Positions 1 through 11,321 of a stretch of 64,000 nucleotides of DNA are shown one piece after another. Within the stretch, counting starts at the first letter, position 1. Each line of letters opens with the position of its first letter. Under the pieces are notes generated by a model, which made no database searches, was not told the DNA's origin, and saw only the letters and a list, made by a program, of their open reading frames with translations. This DNA is from Eutypella sp. D-1 (lineage: Eukaryota > Ascomycota > Sordariomycetes > Xylariales > Diatrypaceae). Made by a program: the position numbers and the translations under genes. The stretch is from NCBI GenBank assembly GCA_023313575.1, contig JAJTTP010000020.1, positions 1 through 64,000 of the forward strand. The letters are read 5' to 3'.

Positions 1-41
1 CAATCTTTCATATTTAGTGGTATTCTTCCATCATATCAACA

Positions 42-911
42 ATGGTTGCGTATCAGCTATTATCTACAGCTTCAGAATGCTCTTGCCCCGCAGAAGAACC
101 GTACACAGGTCATAAACGCCAGGGAACACGATGGATCACGTACAGTGTGGTTCTGCTTGTACTCACAAACCTGCTCTCGCTTAGCTGGATCCTCTGGATG
201 CCCCAGGAACTTTATCCATCTCAATTAGGTAAGTCTGCCATTTGCCATTTGCCATTCGCAGCGACGACTCAAATCTTAACGGACAAACAGCTCGCACCGA
301 AGAACTCAACACCGTCTACACACGCTTCTGGTGGAATACAGCGTACAGCCCTGCGAACCGCTCTGATGCTGACAGCCTCTGGGACGAGATCAACCCGGCG
401 CACGGAATTGTGAGCGTGGATCGAGCATGGGCGGCGGCGCAAGGCTGGCCACTGAGCCTTTACCAGCCAGACGACAAGACCAAAGCGGTGTATCTCCTTG
501 AAGCATACCACCTGCTACACTGCCTAGTATGTCTCGTCAGTATGCCAAACTTAAGCGCATTACTAACTTATGTAGCGTATTATGAGATTGACATTGTGGG
601 AGGCAATTGATGGGAAGCCGTTCACCTACCACCCAGGACCGCACGTTGACCATTGTTTCGATGCTCTGCGGCAAAACGTTCAGTGTGCCGCAGACAATAC
701 ACCGCTGTACACGTTCGGTGACCATACAGCCGGCGATGGGCAGCTCCGTCGATGCAGAGACTGGGACCAGCTGCGTGCTTGGGCTTTTGAGAATACCGCA
801 TGTTACCAAGATAGCATTGATGATATACCGCTCAAAGATCACTTTCAGCATTGTAGAGATGATGGAGATGATGGTGTGAAACCCATTGATTACGGAGCAA
901 TCATTTCATAG
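42..911 (+). CDS. UstYa-type DUF3328 oxidase 1
   Basis: Predicted 252-residue single-pass membrane protein with exons 42-228, 291-526 and 576-911; both introns have GTAAGT/GTATGT donors, and the second has a TACTAAC branch point. A hydrophobic segment (about residues 31-53) follows a short cytosolic N-terminus. Two HxxHC motifs, HLLHC at 136-140 and HVDHC at 164-168, are the signature of the UstYa family, followed by the usual CAADNTPLY stretch. Family members perform oxidative cyclisation or halogenation/hydroxylation of RiPP and some non-ribosomal peptides. It lies about 0.9 kb upstream of a KR-repeat precursor on the same strand, which makes peptide crosslinking the likely job. The tail after residue 230 is rich in Asp/His and may vary. 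Family call is firm; the reaction is inferred. Confidence 0.9.
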
Positions 912-1773
912 CACAACGCTTCCCAATACAGGGATTCCGTTGCGATCACGGGCAAAGTATGTAATAGTAGAACACGAAAAGAACACTACACATGCAAATG
1001 AATGTGCAGGAAAGCAGGGGCACAGGTTTGCTTCCCAAGTCTGAAGCGTAAGGTCGCCGCTTACAACCTTTGCCTCACGACTTCTTCCACTAACCCGTAC
1101 CCAGTCTATGCTAGTGGAAATATAGTTTTTTAAATTTTACTAATTACTTCCCTTGCCTCGCATAACGAGCTGTAAGATCAAGGTCTAGTTACCCTTTAAG
1201 ACAGGAACGCGCTACGTGGTTCAATTTATATATACTATATTAAGGATGCCGTAAGCTCACCCCCCACGCAGCTAGCTGGTGTATCCTGTACATAATATGT
1301 GCGGTAATTATACGGGCCCTTTTTCCTCCTATTAGGTGATAAGGCGCGACTGTTTTACCTGCAGCCAACGTGCGATTTTTCACTCGGCGAGTACGATTGA
1401 CAAGTCCTCCCGCTCCACAGTGCTATCACATTTCCACTGGCTGGGAGGCAGTCGTATTCTCTCCATTAATCGATGACCCCCCTCGTCGCAGGCAAGAGGT
1501 TAACTCCATGCATATTCATGTAACATGTAGGTTGTGCAGGGTAGCTGTGCCGCCTTATAGACGTTGCATCACCCGGGTTCTATCTCTTAAGTCCATGTAT
1601 GGAACGACTCTCGGATTTGTTGCCTGGACTCACCGTAGTCTCCAAGGCTTTGGAGAATAATTCTGGGCGCTTATCCTAGGCAAATACGTATATTTAACCT
1701 CCCCTTTCAGCTTTTCTCCTCCTGACATGGTCGACAATGACATATACTTTTCCCTCTTGGTGCAACTCATCTC
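912..1773. other. Intergenic region, no supported gene
   Basis: No exon with recognisable family motifs is seen on either strand. The last 100 bases are CT-rich and form the promoter side of the small precursor gene. Confidence 0.5.
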
Positions 1774-1780
1774 TATAAAA
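1774..1780 (+). promoter_or_regulatory. TATA box of RiPP precursor
   Basis: A TATAAAA heptamer sits 35 bases before the precursor ATG, with a pyrimidine-rich tract upstream and a short CAACATG leader. Few other genes in the window have such a clear TATA box this close to the start, which suggests a strong, tightly placed promoter for this tiny gene. Confidence 0.6.
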
Positions 1781-1808
1781 AGTCTAAATAGTCAACAATT
1801 CTTTCAAC

Positions 1809-2056
1809 ATGCGTTTCATGCCTCTGCTCCTGTTCTACGCCCTTGGCAGCGCGGCCCCGATAAGTTCAACCCGTATGGATTACGCAGCTAAATGCTAGGT
1901 TCAAGCTAACTAAATTTAGGTATTGATTCTGTGAGCGGCAAGAGAAACATCAAGAACCCAGATGATGTCAATTTCGGTGCTGTCGGCGATACCTACAAGC
2001 GGAATATCCTAAGCTCCGACGAGGTGGATTTCAACGCGGTGGGCGACACGTACTGA
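1809..2056 (+). CDS. Dikaritin-like RiPP precursor peptide
   Basis: Predicted 66-residue secreted precursor with exons 1809-1872 and 1920-2056. The intron has a GTATGG donor, a GCTAAC branch point and a TTTAG acceptor; without it the frame stops after 29 codons. The N-terminus is a typical signal peptide (MRFMPLLLFYALGSAAP). After it come a KR site, core 1 (DDVNFGAVGDTY), a second KR, then NI plus core 2 (DEVDFNAVGDTY), which ends at the stop codon. Both repeats begin NI after KR. Signal peptide, Kex2 sites and repeated Tyr-containing cores define the fungal dikaritin/KexRiPP class (ustiloxin, phomopsin, asperipin), and the gene is bracketed by two UstYa-type genes. The core matches none of the ustiloxin, phomopsin or asperipin cores I know. 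An alternative donor at 1864 would shorten the leader by three residues without changing the cores. Confidence 0.85.
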
Positions 2057-2793
2057 GGAAGGCGACAATCCTCTATTCTATTGACCATGAGCACTCCGGC
2101 ATCTTAGGAACGGGGTTTACCTGCACGTTGGCAAGGTCGCAGTGTACTTCTGCCGTTGTTACTTGTTGGCGAGGTGGGGGGCATAAGATCAGTGTGACAT
2201 CGGGGTAGTGATTTTATTTTCATAAATGCAACAACACTCGTTACACCCATATCACAGCACAAGATGATGTGTTATTGCTAGCACTTAGAAAAGCCTGCTC
2301 CTGTAAATGGCGGTGAAGCGCCGAGGAGGTACATTAGATTACGAAGTCGTATTGCTCGACAAAGCTTTTGTTGAAACCCTTGGCTGGGAAGGACGGCTAC
2401 GCCTCCTCAGTTCGTAACCTGTAATACCACTATCTTACATATATATATGCGGTGGGCATTATAATTGCAACGGCAGAATGGGCGCCGGATGTTAAATTCC
2501 GAGAGTTAATACATAGATACTGTGGATCTTATTATCCCCGGTAAAGATCGGGATCAGGAGACTGTGATCTACAAAATGCACCGGTGCAAGGCTATCAGAC
2601 GACATTTGAACTCCTAAATTTCTGACAAACACGCGCTCTCCTTTTTACTGTAGCCTTGCTCTGAGCTGCGTATCTCTCCTATTACCCTGCCTTCCTGTCC
2701 ACTCTCGAGATTACTCACACTCCACCGCGTCCTCGTTTTTTTCTTTCGTCATTTGCTCACTCTAGCTTTATCTTGCTTATCTCGAGCTCCTCC
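2057..2793. other. Intergenic region upstream of UstYa-type gene 2
   Basis: No supported gene. It holds the 3' flank of the precursor and, from about 2640, a CT-rich promoter/leader stretch before the next ATG. Confidence 0.5.
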
Positions 2794-3669
2794 ATGTTTT
2801 CGCAATATTTCCAAAGCCCGCGGTACTCGAAGCTCGAGAACGGCACTGACCAGAGAAGCACTGGACAGAACCCGAGGCGGTTCAAAACTTGGCTTGCGGC
2901 GGCCGTCACGTTGCTGCTCTGCGCTCTCAGTTTTAGCGCTGGTTGGATGTTCGGAGCAGCGAACACCCAAGCACCCGCACTTCCGGATATCATCCCATAT
3001 CGTACGTAATACGCCACTCCGCCGCGGAGTTGCTTACAGCTGGGTAACATTACATTGCGCAGTGCCCGCCACGGGCATTTCTCGACAACAGGTGATGGCC
3101 CGACCCGAAATGCAGGCTGCACCTCCAGCCAATGGGAGCCATGAACCTGCATGGGATACATTGATCCCTAGTAAGGACTAAGCTACTGACCGGCATAACT
3201 ATCATACACTAACTCTCTAATACGATATAGATGGGCTCGGCTACATACAGCATCCCATTTTGGCACCTGAGGTCTCTGTCATCGGCATCTTTCACCAACT
3301 GCACTGTCTGGTAGGTTCTTTCACAGGCGCCAATTCGGATTGGCGGAAGACCCACTCTACTAATTGCCTACGGAATGGAGTTGTTAGTACACAATACGAC
3401 GTGCATATTACGCCGCCTACGCCGCCTCAAACGGGCAGGAATTCAACAGAGCGGGCGTGCGCGAGCCTGATCATATTGCTCACTGCTTTGACTATCTGCA
3501 ACAGAGCCTGGTGTGCACGGCAGACATTGGAATTGAGCCACTGTATGGGGGTCACTACCCCGGCGTCATGTTTGGGCGGCAGTGCCGCGACTTTGTTGAA
3601 ATACGGGAGTGGGCGTCGCAGTGGCGCGTAATCAACGGGTCGGGTTTCATTTTTGATTCCAGACCGTGA
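2794..3669 (+). CDS. UstYa-type DUF3328 oxidase 2
   Basis: Predicted 225-residue membrane protein with four exons: 2794-3001, 3063-3170, 3231-3310 and 3388-3669. One transmembrane helix lies at about residues 36-56 (WLAAAVTLLLCALSFSAGW). The conserved body then follows the family order: AWDTLIPNGLGYI, HQLHC at 127-131, IRRAYYAAY, and HIAHC at 161-165 followed by FDYLQQSLVC. The two HxxHC motifs are thought to carry the catalytic metal site. Splicing was chosen so these blocks join in frame; the 77-base third intron removes in-frame stops. It sits downstream of the precursor and 130 bases before a methyltransferase. Paired UstYa/UstYb proteins act together in ustiloxin-type pathways, so this is probably the partner of the gene at 42-911. 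Confidence 0.9.
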
Positions 3670-3799
3670 TGGAATCCAAATAAGTCAGCGTACCGATTGC
3701 ACTGAGGTAAAGAATAAACTTTCCTATGCATTTATTTTTGAACAATACACCCCATCGTTGGTTGTTGCATGGCACCCTACCGTTCCCTTACATCCAGCT

Positions 3800-5302
3800 A
3801 TGGCTCCGCGTATCGGCCAGTTGGCGACTACTATCACTGCCAACACCAACACTATCGTCGACTACCTGGACCAGAACAGCCTCCCGCACCCATCTTTCGA
3901 CATAGATGGACCCATAACGCTGAAACTCTCGCCACAAGTAGAACGCGCGCGTAGCACTGCGATTGATGCTCTTCAGGAGCTGTTGGACCTGCTGCAAGGG
4001 CCGATCGCTTGCATGTTCCCCAATGTATGCATTCTAGCCAGGCCAGAGGAAGTGTTTAGGAGGTAGACCTATTGACACACATGTAGTATAATGCCACCAG
4101 TCTACAGATCATTTCGCGTTATGACATCGCCCGTAAGGTCCCGATGGAAGGCACAATTTCATTCACGGAGCTGGCCGAAGTTACGGATCTACACGCCAGC
4201 GACTTGAAACGCATTGTACGCTTCGCCATATCTTTCCATAGACTCTTTACGGAGCCTCAAGAAGGCTTCATAGCGCATTCTGCGGGTTCAAGGAAGCTTG
4301 CTACCGATGAGATTGTACACGCTGGTTTGGGACAGTCGTTCGACGACTTTTACCGCTCCTTTGCCAGAGTACGCCCCCCCCCCCCCCCCCTCGCTGACTC
4401 CTTGAACTGCATGAGCGTCAATCATCTAATTGGTTTCGAACAGACGCCAGATGCACTGGGTAGGTTCAAAGATGGCGAGCCTAACCACACGGTACGAGTT
4501 GTGTAAAATGCCTGACCCAAGTTACGGAAGCTGATTTGGAACAGGGATACGCATTGGCACACAACACCGACATGACCATGTTCGACTACCTACGCACGCA
4601 GCCCTCCAAGGCCGACCAGTTCAGCAAGGCGATGCGCTGCTACTCAGCGGGTATACCGGAATACTCGGAGTCGTACCTCATCGAAGGCTATGATTGGAAC
4701 TTACTGGGCGCAGGCACCGTCGTAGACGTCGGGGGCGGAGACGGCCACATTAGCCGAGCGCTCAGCAAGGCGTATCCGCACCTAAATATGGTGGTCGAGG
4801 ACTTACCAGACGTCATAGCAGCAGCAGTGCAACAGACACCTCCGACCAATCACATTCGCTACCAGGCTCACGATTTCTTCTCACCGCAGCCTGTTACGGC
4901 GGCGGACATCTACCTGTTCCGCTGGGTATTCCACGACTGGCCGGACCACTACGTTGTCCGGATTCTGCGGGCACAGGTGCCGGCCCTGCGCAAGGGTTCA
5001 CGGGTTCTTGTGAATGAGAGCCTGAGCCCGCCGCCAGGATCTTTGCCGCTGACGCTCGAGCGAACTATCTGGTGCGTTACGAGTCTTCCGCACTGATTCT
5101 GCAGGCAACCGTTGACACACTTCCCATACTGTGTAGTTTTATTGACTTGCTAATGTTAACGACGAACAATTCGCGACTACGCACCATCGCCGAGTGGCAG
5201 GGCATGTTCAGGGCGGCGGACTCCCGGTTCGGGACTCTCCGCCGTTTCTCCGTTGAGGGAGCTGCCCTTGACATTCTTGAGGCTGTCTGGGAGGGGGATT
5301 AA
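3800..5302 (+). CDS. Class-I SAM O-methyltransferase (Methyltransf_2)
   Basis: Predicted 408-residue O-methyltransferase with exons 3800-4024, 4108-4368, 4444-4491, 4545-5071 and 5137-5302. The N-terminal winged-helix dimerisation region (to about residue 170) is followed by the SAM loop VVDVGGGDG (237-245), the acidic EDLPDV block, and FHDWPDHY with the catalytic-base His at 308. The C-terminal exon restores the family block DLLML...W..MF..AD. Length and order are normal for fungal COMT-like enzymes that methylate phenols or carboxylates of secondary metabolites. As last gene of the co-directional group it may methylate the processed peptide, for example a Tyr oxygen or an acid group; that is inference. 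Intron 2 carries a run of 17 C. The RIP-mutated block begins about 75 bases after the stop. Confidence 0.92.
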
Positions 5303-7324
5303 TTCAGATTGGCTTGTCTAGGTCTGACGGGTACGAGATGGAGTCTGCGACTTAAGAACATAACGACCGCGGTTATTATAAATAGCTGAAATTAATACGT
5401 CGATTTAATTAAATTAAATAAGCAATTTTTAATACGATATTAAAGTACGTAGTTTAACATAAAAAATATTAACGTATATATTTTTATTAAAAAAATAATA
5501 TAATATTATTAAACATTTTTAAAATATTTTTAAAAAATAACTTTTTAACGTTTATACTTTTTAATATTTATAATGTTTTAATTTTAAAATTTCGGTTTTT
5601 ATAATAATTATTACCTTTAATGAATTAACTTTTTATTTTAATAAAATAATATTAATATAATTTTAAATACTTAATAATTCAATGAAATTTATTAATATAA
5701 ATAATAATATTTATTTAATTTTCTTTTTAATACTTACGTTTATAAATATAATTTATATTAATTAATTCTTTATATATTATTATAAAAGCATTATATAATG
5801 GATTAATTATAAAGTAATTTAAATTTTAAATACAAGTATAATATTTATAACGTGTTTAATATTAATATAATAATATATAAAGAATTAACCCCGGGGCGGG
5901 TTTAATTTTGAATATAATATAAAATCTTTTAATTAAGAAAAATTAAAAAAAGTTAATTACTTTATTATATAACTTGTAAAAAATAAACAGTTTTAATATT
6001 TATTAAATATATAAAGCCTTTTATTTATATTTAAAATAAAATCGCCCCGGGACTACTTTTTTTATATTAACATATAATAAATTAAATAATTAAATTATTA
6101 AATACTTTAACTTATTATATATATAATTATATTATAATATTTATTAAATTACTTTTAATAAGCTAGTTTTAATTAAAATTAAAACTTTAAGTTATATATT
6201 TTACTTTTATAAGTTTAATATTATCGAATTTATAAGCTATTTTATAAAGTTTGAAGGTGAGGAGAAAAGGAAGGAAAACGTTAAATTTATAAATAATAAT
6301 ATAAAATCTTTAAAATAAATGCTTAAAGTGGTTAAAGCTTAAAGCTATTACTTATTTATTATTTTATTTCTTAAACGGTAATAACTATGATAGTAATTCT
6401 ACTGTAATAATTTATAATTAAAACTTAAAAATAATATTTTTTAAACTTAATTTTATATTATTAATATAATAATTAAATAAGGTAAGTAATATAAAAAAGG
6501 TAATAATAAAAGATTTAAAATCTTTTATTATTTTATTATATAAGTTATAACTTATTATTAAAATAATAAAGCCTTTAAAAGCTTATATTAATTATATTTA
6601 ATTTATTTTAAAATGACTTTAATTATTATATAATATAAAAATGGTTTGCCTTTTTAAATTTATATTATATATAATAAAATTTAAAATATTAATATATAAT
6701 AATAAGCGTTATTATTATATGGTAATGTTAATGTAAATTTAATATAAACGTTTATAATTATTATTTATAATATAATAATAAAAAACTTTAATATTTTTTA
6801 TCATTACTTTTTTATATTACTTAACCCATTTAATTATTATATTAAACATGTTAAATTTTCACTTTAAACTTTAATAAAGATAACATAATTTATTTATTAA
6901 CCTGTTATTATTTTAAGTATTTTAATTTTTACTTTAAATATATATATTTATATGTATATTTATTATAAATACCGGGCTTTATATTACGTTTTATATTATA
7001 ATTATTATAAAGGCCTAGGTTTTAACGTATAATAAAAGGCTTTTAAAGCCTTTAACGTTGAATAAAAAATACGTAATAAGTTATTATAATACGTAAAGCT
7101 ATAATAATTTATTAAAGATTTTAAATAATTATATAATAATGTATTAAATAGTTTTATAAATTATTATAATTAATATAAATTTAAATAAAGTTAAAATAAG
7201 TAATACTATTTATATAAGTAAAAATCGAGAATTCTTTTAAACTTACTTATTATTAGTTTTTTTTAAAGAGATTTTTAAATAAGTGGGTTTTTTAAGCTGA
7301 CCTGGGTTACCTTAATAATTGTAA

Positions 7325-7354
7325 AAATAATAATAATAATAATAATAATAATAA
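7325..7354. repeat. (TAA)n microsatellite
   Basis: About nine tandem TAA units within the AT-rich block. Confidence 0.8.
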
Positions 7355-8126
7355 TTATAAATTTATAATTTAATTTTATAAACGGTATAATAATATTATA
7401 TTATCACTAATATTAATATTAATAGAAATAAATTAATTTTTATAATATATATAAGTAATAAACGCTATATTAATATTATATTAATATTTATTATTATTAC
7501 CGCCCCCGCCGTTATTATTACCGGCGCTTTATTATTTCTTTTTAAACAAAATATTAATAATAACCGAAAATGCCCGGTAGAATATAAAGTATTTCGTATA
7601 TATTATATTATTATTATTATTACGTTATTTAAATTATTTACGTTATTATTTAAAACAGTAAAAAGAAAATTAAATTTATTTTTACCGAAAAAAGCTTTAT
7701 AAAAATAAGTTATTATTTTTACGTTATTTATTTTACAGCCGATGTTAATTATATATATTAAAACTTTACCGGTAAAACAATATTATATTTTTATATAAAG
7801 TATTAAAATTATTACGGTCTTATTACGTATACGTTACGTGTTTTATGAAATATAAATAGATATAAATTTTAATTATTAAATTATATTAATATGTATTATA
7901 TCTACGTTATTATAAATTACGTATTATTTCTGTATGACGTTAATATTATATATATTTTAATTTTATTAATTTTTATTAAAGTTTTGTTAACTTTATTATT
8001 TAAACCGTTATTTATAACTTTAAAAATATTAATATTATGCTTTTAAACCGTTTTTATTTTTTAAATTACCCGTTATAATGTTATATATACTTTACGTAAA
8101 TATCGCCTTAATAATAATATATAATG

Positions 8127-8260
8127 AAATAGCCCCCGAGCTTTTAAGTTTAAAAGCTATTAGCTAGTGCCCATTTATTAACCGGCAGCTAGTTATTACT
8201 GGTTATTATATAAGGCTTACCGGCTTTAATTATATTTAAACTTATTAAATAAAAGTTTTT
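8127..8260. repeat. Dispersed repeat copy related to 55.84-56.14 kb
   Basis: The stretch beginning AGCCCCCGAGCTTTTAAG and continuing to GGCTTACCGGCTTTAATTA matches, with RIP-type differences, both arms of the inverted repeat at 55835-56140. It looks like one end of a dispersed transposable element. Confidence 0.45.
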
Positions 8261-8429
8261 AATTATATTTATTTTTTAAAATCACTTATTATTACCAGGT
8301 TATTACGTTACGACGCTTATAACCATTTAACCCTTTATACAATATATAATCTTATTACGTTATTATTACGGTATAAGTTATAGCCATAATACGGCCACAT
8401 TTATAATAAGTAAATGGCTTAATAAAATC

Positions 8430-8705
8430 TTTAATACAGTTTTTAAAAAGGGCTGCTTAAATAATAAATAAATAAATACGTAGGTATATAAATGAAGCAT
8501 TATATTTAATATAAGTGGGTCAGTATAACTTACCGGCTGCTGTTAGCCGGTAATAGGTTAATATTTATTTAATAAATATTAAAAGGCCTTTATTTTTTAA
8601 TTTTTAAAAACTTTTTACTTTTTCCTTAAAATTTAAAGAATTTCTTTTAATATATTTTTAATTTTATTACTTTATTAAACTTTATAATAACTTTATTATA
8701 TAATA
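8430..8705. repeat. Direct repeat, left copy (candidate old LTR)
   Basis: About 270 bases matching 16786-17031 in the same orientation. Shared landmarks are AAAAAGGG followed by a TTAAATAATAAA tract, a small palindrome with TTACCGGC and GCCGGTAA arms, and a common pyrimidine-rich tail ending TAATAACTTTATTA. With its partner it brackets about 8.1 kb, the size of a full LTR retrotransposon; this assignment is inference. Confidence 0.5.
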
Positions 8706-10894
8706 TCAATTTTTTCGATTTTTATTATAATGCTATTTAATATATCAGTATTAAAAATATTAAATTAAATGTTTATAATACTTTAATTATCGACCGATCG
8801 ATTTAACGATATTATTATTTTAATTAATTACTTTAAAAGTTTAATAATTATTAAAATTAAGCAGTTATTATAAACTAAACGGTTTTTTTAATAAAACGTT
8901 TAAATTAAGTACTTTGTTTTACGAAAAGCTTCTTAAAAATAAATATTTCTATTTATTTATTTTATAACTTATTAATTCGTATAATATTATTTCTTTTTAC
9001 CTTTTCCTTATAAAAGTTAATCCGGTCGATTATAAAAATAAACTTACTCCGTTTTTATAATTATACCTTTAAATTTTAATCTTTAATTAAATTTAACTTA
9101 AACGTTAAAAAGCATTTACCTGTATTAAATTTTTACGTAACACGTAAAATATTACCTTGAAAACTTTATAAGTTATAAAACCTTTTTTAAAATCGAAAAG
9201 TAATTAATTATAATAATAAGCTATATCAGTAAAAAGCTTTATTATTATTTTTTAATTTACGTTTATTTTTCTAATTTATTTTATACGTATAAGTAAAAAG
9301 AAAAAGAATTTTCGGTACGGAAAATACGTACCGTTATAATAAATAAAAATAATCTATTATTTAACCCGATACCGGGTTAATATAAAAACTTATTATAAAG
9401 ATTTCCTTCTGATATAAATATTTAAAAGCTTATAAATAAATAAATAAATCGTAAAAATTAACATTTTCGAAAAATAAATAAAGTATAAAAAATAAATTAA
9501 CGCCGTGCTTTTATAAATAATATGTATTTATATATATAAAGCCGGGTATCGGAATTATATATAATAAATACCGATTTAAAATAAAAATTTATAACTTTAA
9601 AACCCGATATATTAAACGGTAATAAATAATCCGTTTTATAAATTAAGAACCGAATCTTTAAATTAAAATATCGATAAAAAGCATAATTGGAAAAGTACGG
9701 AATAACGTTTAATAATATAAATAATAATATTATAAAAATTAATAATTTACTTAAAAAGTTCCGTATAATAATAAATAGTTTTATTAAAAAAATTGATTTA
9801 AAAATTAACTTATTAATTAAAAACGTAAATTATAATTTTTTTAATTAAAATATATTTATACGGAATTTAATTAATATAAACGCTTCCGTTTAAAATATAA
9901 AGTTTAATACGTTTAAAACGAATATGTAACTTATAGATTATTTTAAATAAAATATAAATCGTTTAAATAATAATAAAGCCTTAAAAAACCTATAAAATAC
10001 GGCCTGTTTCGGTATTAATAACAGTTATAATAATCCCGACTTTAACAGTTTTAATTACGGATTTTATCCTTTATATTAAATAAAGCCGTTTTATTATAAT
10101 TATAAAATTTATAAATGTTTTTTTTAAACCTGTTTAAATTTTATTAGGTTTTTTTAATTAAATTATTTCCTGATTTATTTAAAAACTTATACGTTAATAT
10201 AAACCTTACCGGCCGAAACGATATTTTAAAGTTTAAATAAAAAGATATCGGTATTTTTAACCCGTATAAAAAAAACCTTACGGATATAAATATAATAGCT
10301 ATAAAAAATCCGGTTATTTTTACCGATTCGATATTATATCGGGATAAATTTAAACCCTTTTTTAAAAATCCCTTTTTTTATAAATTTTATAAAAAGTAAT
10401 TATTAATAATATAATTAACTTTTTTAAATAAAGCCGTTTTTATTTAATAAAATAATAAAATCGTAAAGTATTAACGGTAAAATTTTCATTATTTAAGTTT
10501 TAACGGAATAGCCGATACTTTTATATAAAAACTTAAGCCCGATCCGGTAATAATTATAATGAAATTTATTACTTTTTATTATAACCTTAAAAGAATGGTT
10601 AAAAATCTTAACTTATTTATTACGTATTTTTATAAAAAGTTATAATAAATGTATTATATAAATATTTTAATAAACAATAATTAAAATTAATACAGTATAA
10701 CGTTTAAATTTAAATTAATATTATATTCGATATAAAATAATATCTGTATTTACTTTAATTTAATAAAACTTTAAAAGCATATATATTATAAATAAATAAA
10801 ATAAAGATTATTTTAACTTTAGTTATTATATAGTTTTTGAAATTATAAAACTTATATAAAAAATAAATATAAACCTTATAATAAACCGCGTAAT

Positions 10895-11321
10895 TATGAC
10901 GACCGGTTTATTCCTAACTATTAGTCCAGTCGGGGGGTTTATATTAATAAGAGTATTAAGGGTTTTAAGTAATAAGTAATTACGTTTAATAATAAAAAAA
11001 AAGGGTGCTTTAAATAATTAAGTTATATTATAAGTTAATAAATTTTAAAAACAATTTAAAAAAAAAAGTAATAAATATAGCTATATATTATTTATATCTT
11101 TTATTTTTAATACCGGAATATGATATTAAATATTAAATCGTTAGGATAACTGGTTATCCCAGCTATCCTGGATCACTGGGATAGCTGGCTATCCTGGCTA
11201 TCCTTTTTATCACGTAACCTAAGTATGGCTTATCTTATCATGGCTGTCCCCTTTAATGCCATGGTTAGGGATTGTTTGTGCCAATCCTATTTAGGCCTAA
11301 TGACCTAGCCAGGTCATAACA
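10895..11321 (-). mobile_element. Solo LTR, variant A
   Basis: A 427-base LTR in reverse orientation relative to the element, containing the family block TTCCTAACTATTAGTCCAGT near its left end and CCTAGCCAGGTCATAACA at its right end. It is flanked by a perfect 5-bp target-site duplication GTAAT (10890-10894 and 11322-11326). With no internal sequence between matching duplications it is a solo LTR left by LTR-LTR recombination. Its U3-like part holds repeated CCAGCTATCC/GGATAGCTGG words (about 11140-11205). Confidence 0.85.

Noticed and set aside
1370..1660. 96-codon open frame, + strand
   Set aside because: No domain, no splice-supported extension and odd composition; taken as chance.
1809..2056. 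Alpha-type mating pheromone precursor
   Set aside because: KR-spaced repeats and a signal peptide also fit a pheromone gene, but the repeats lack the Trp-Cys...Gly-Gln pattern of Pezizomycotina alpha-factors, and the UstYa-type neighbours point to a RiPP.
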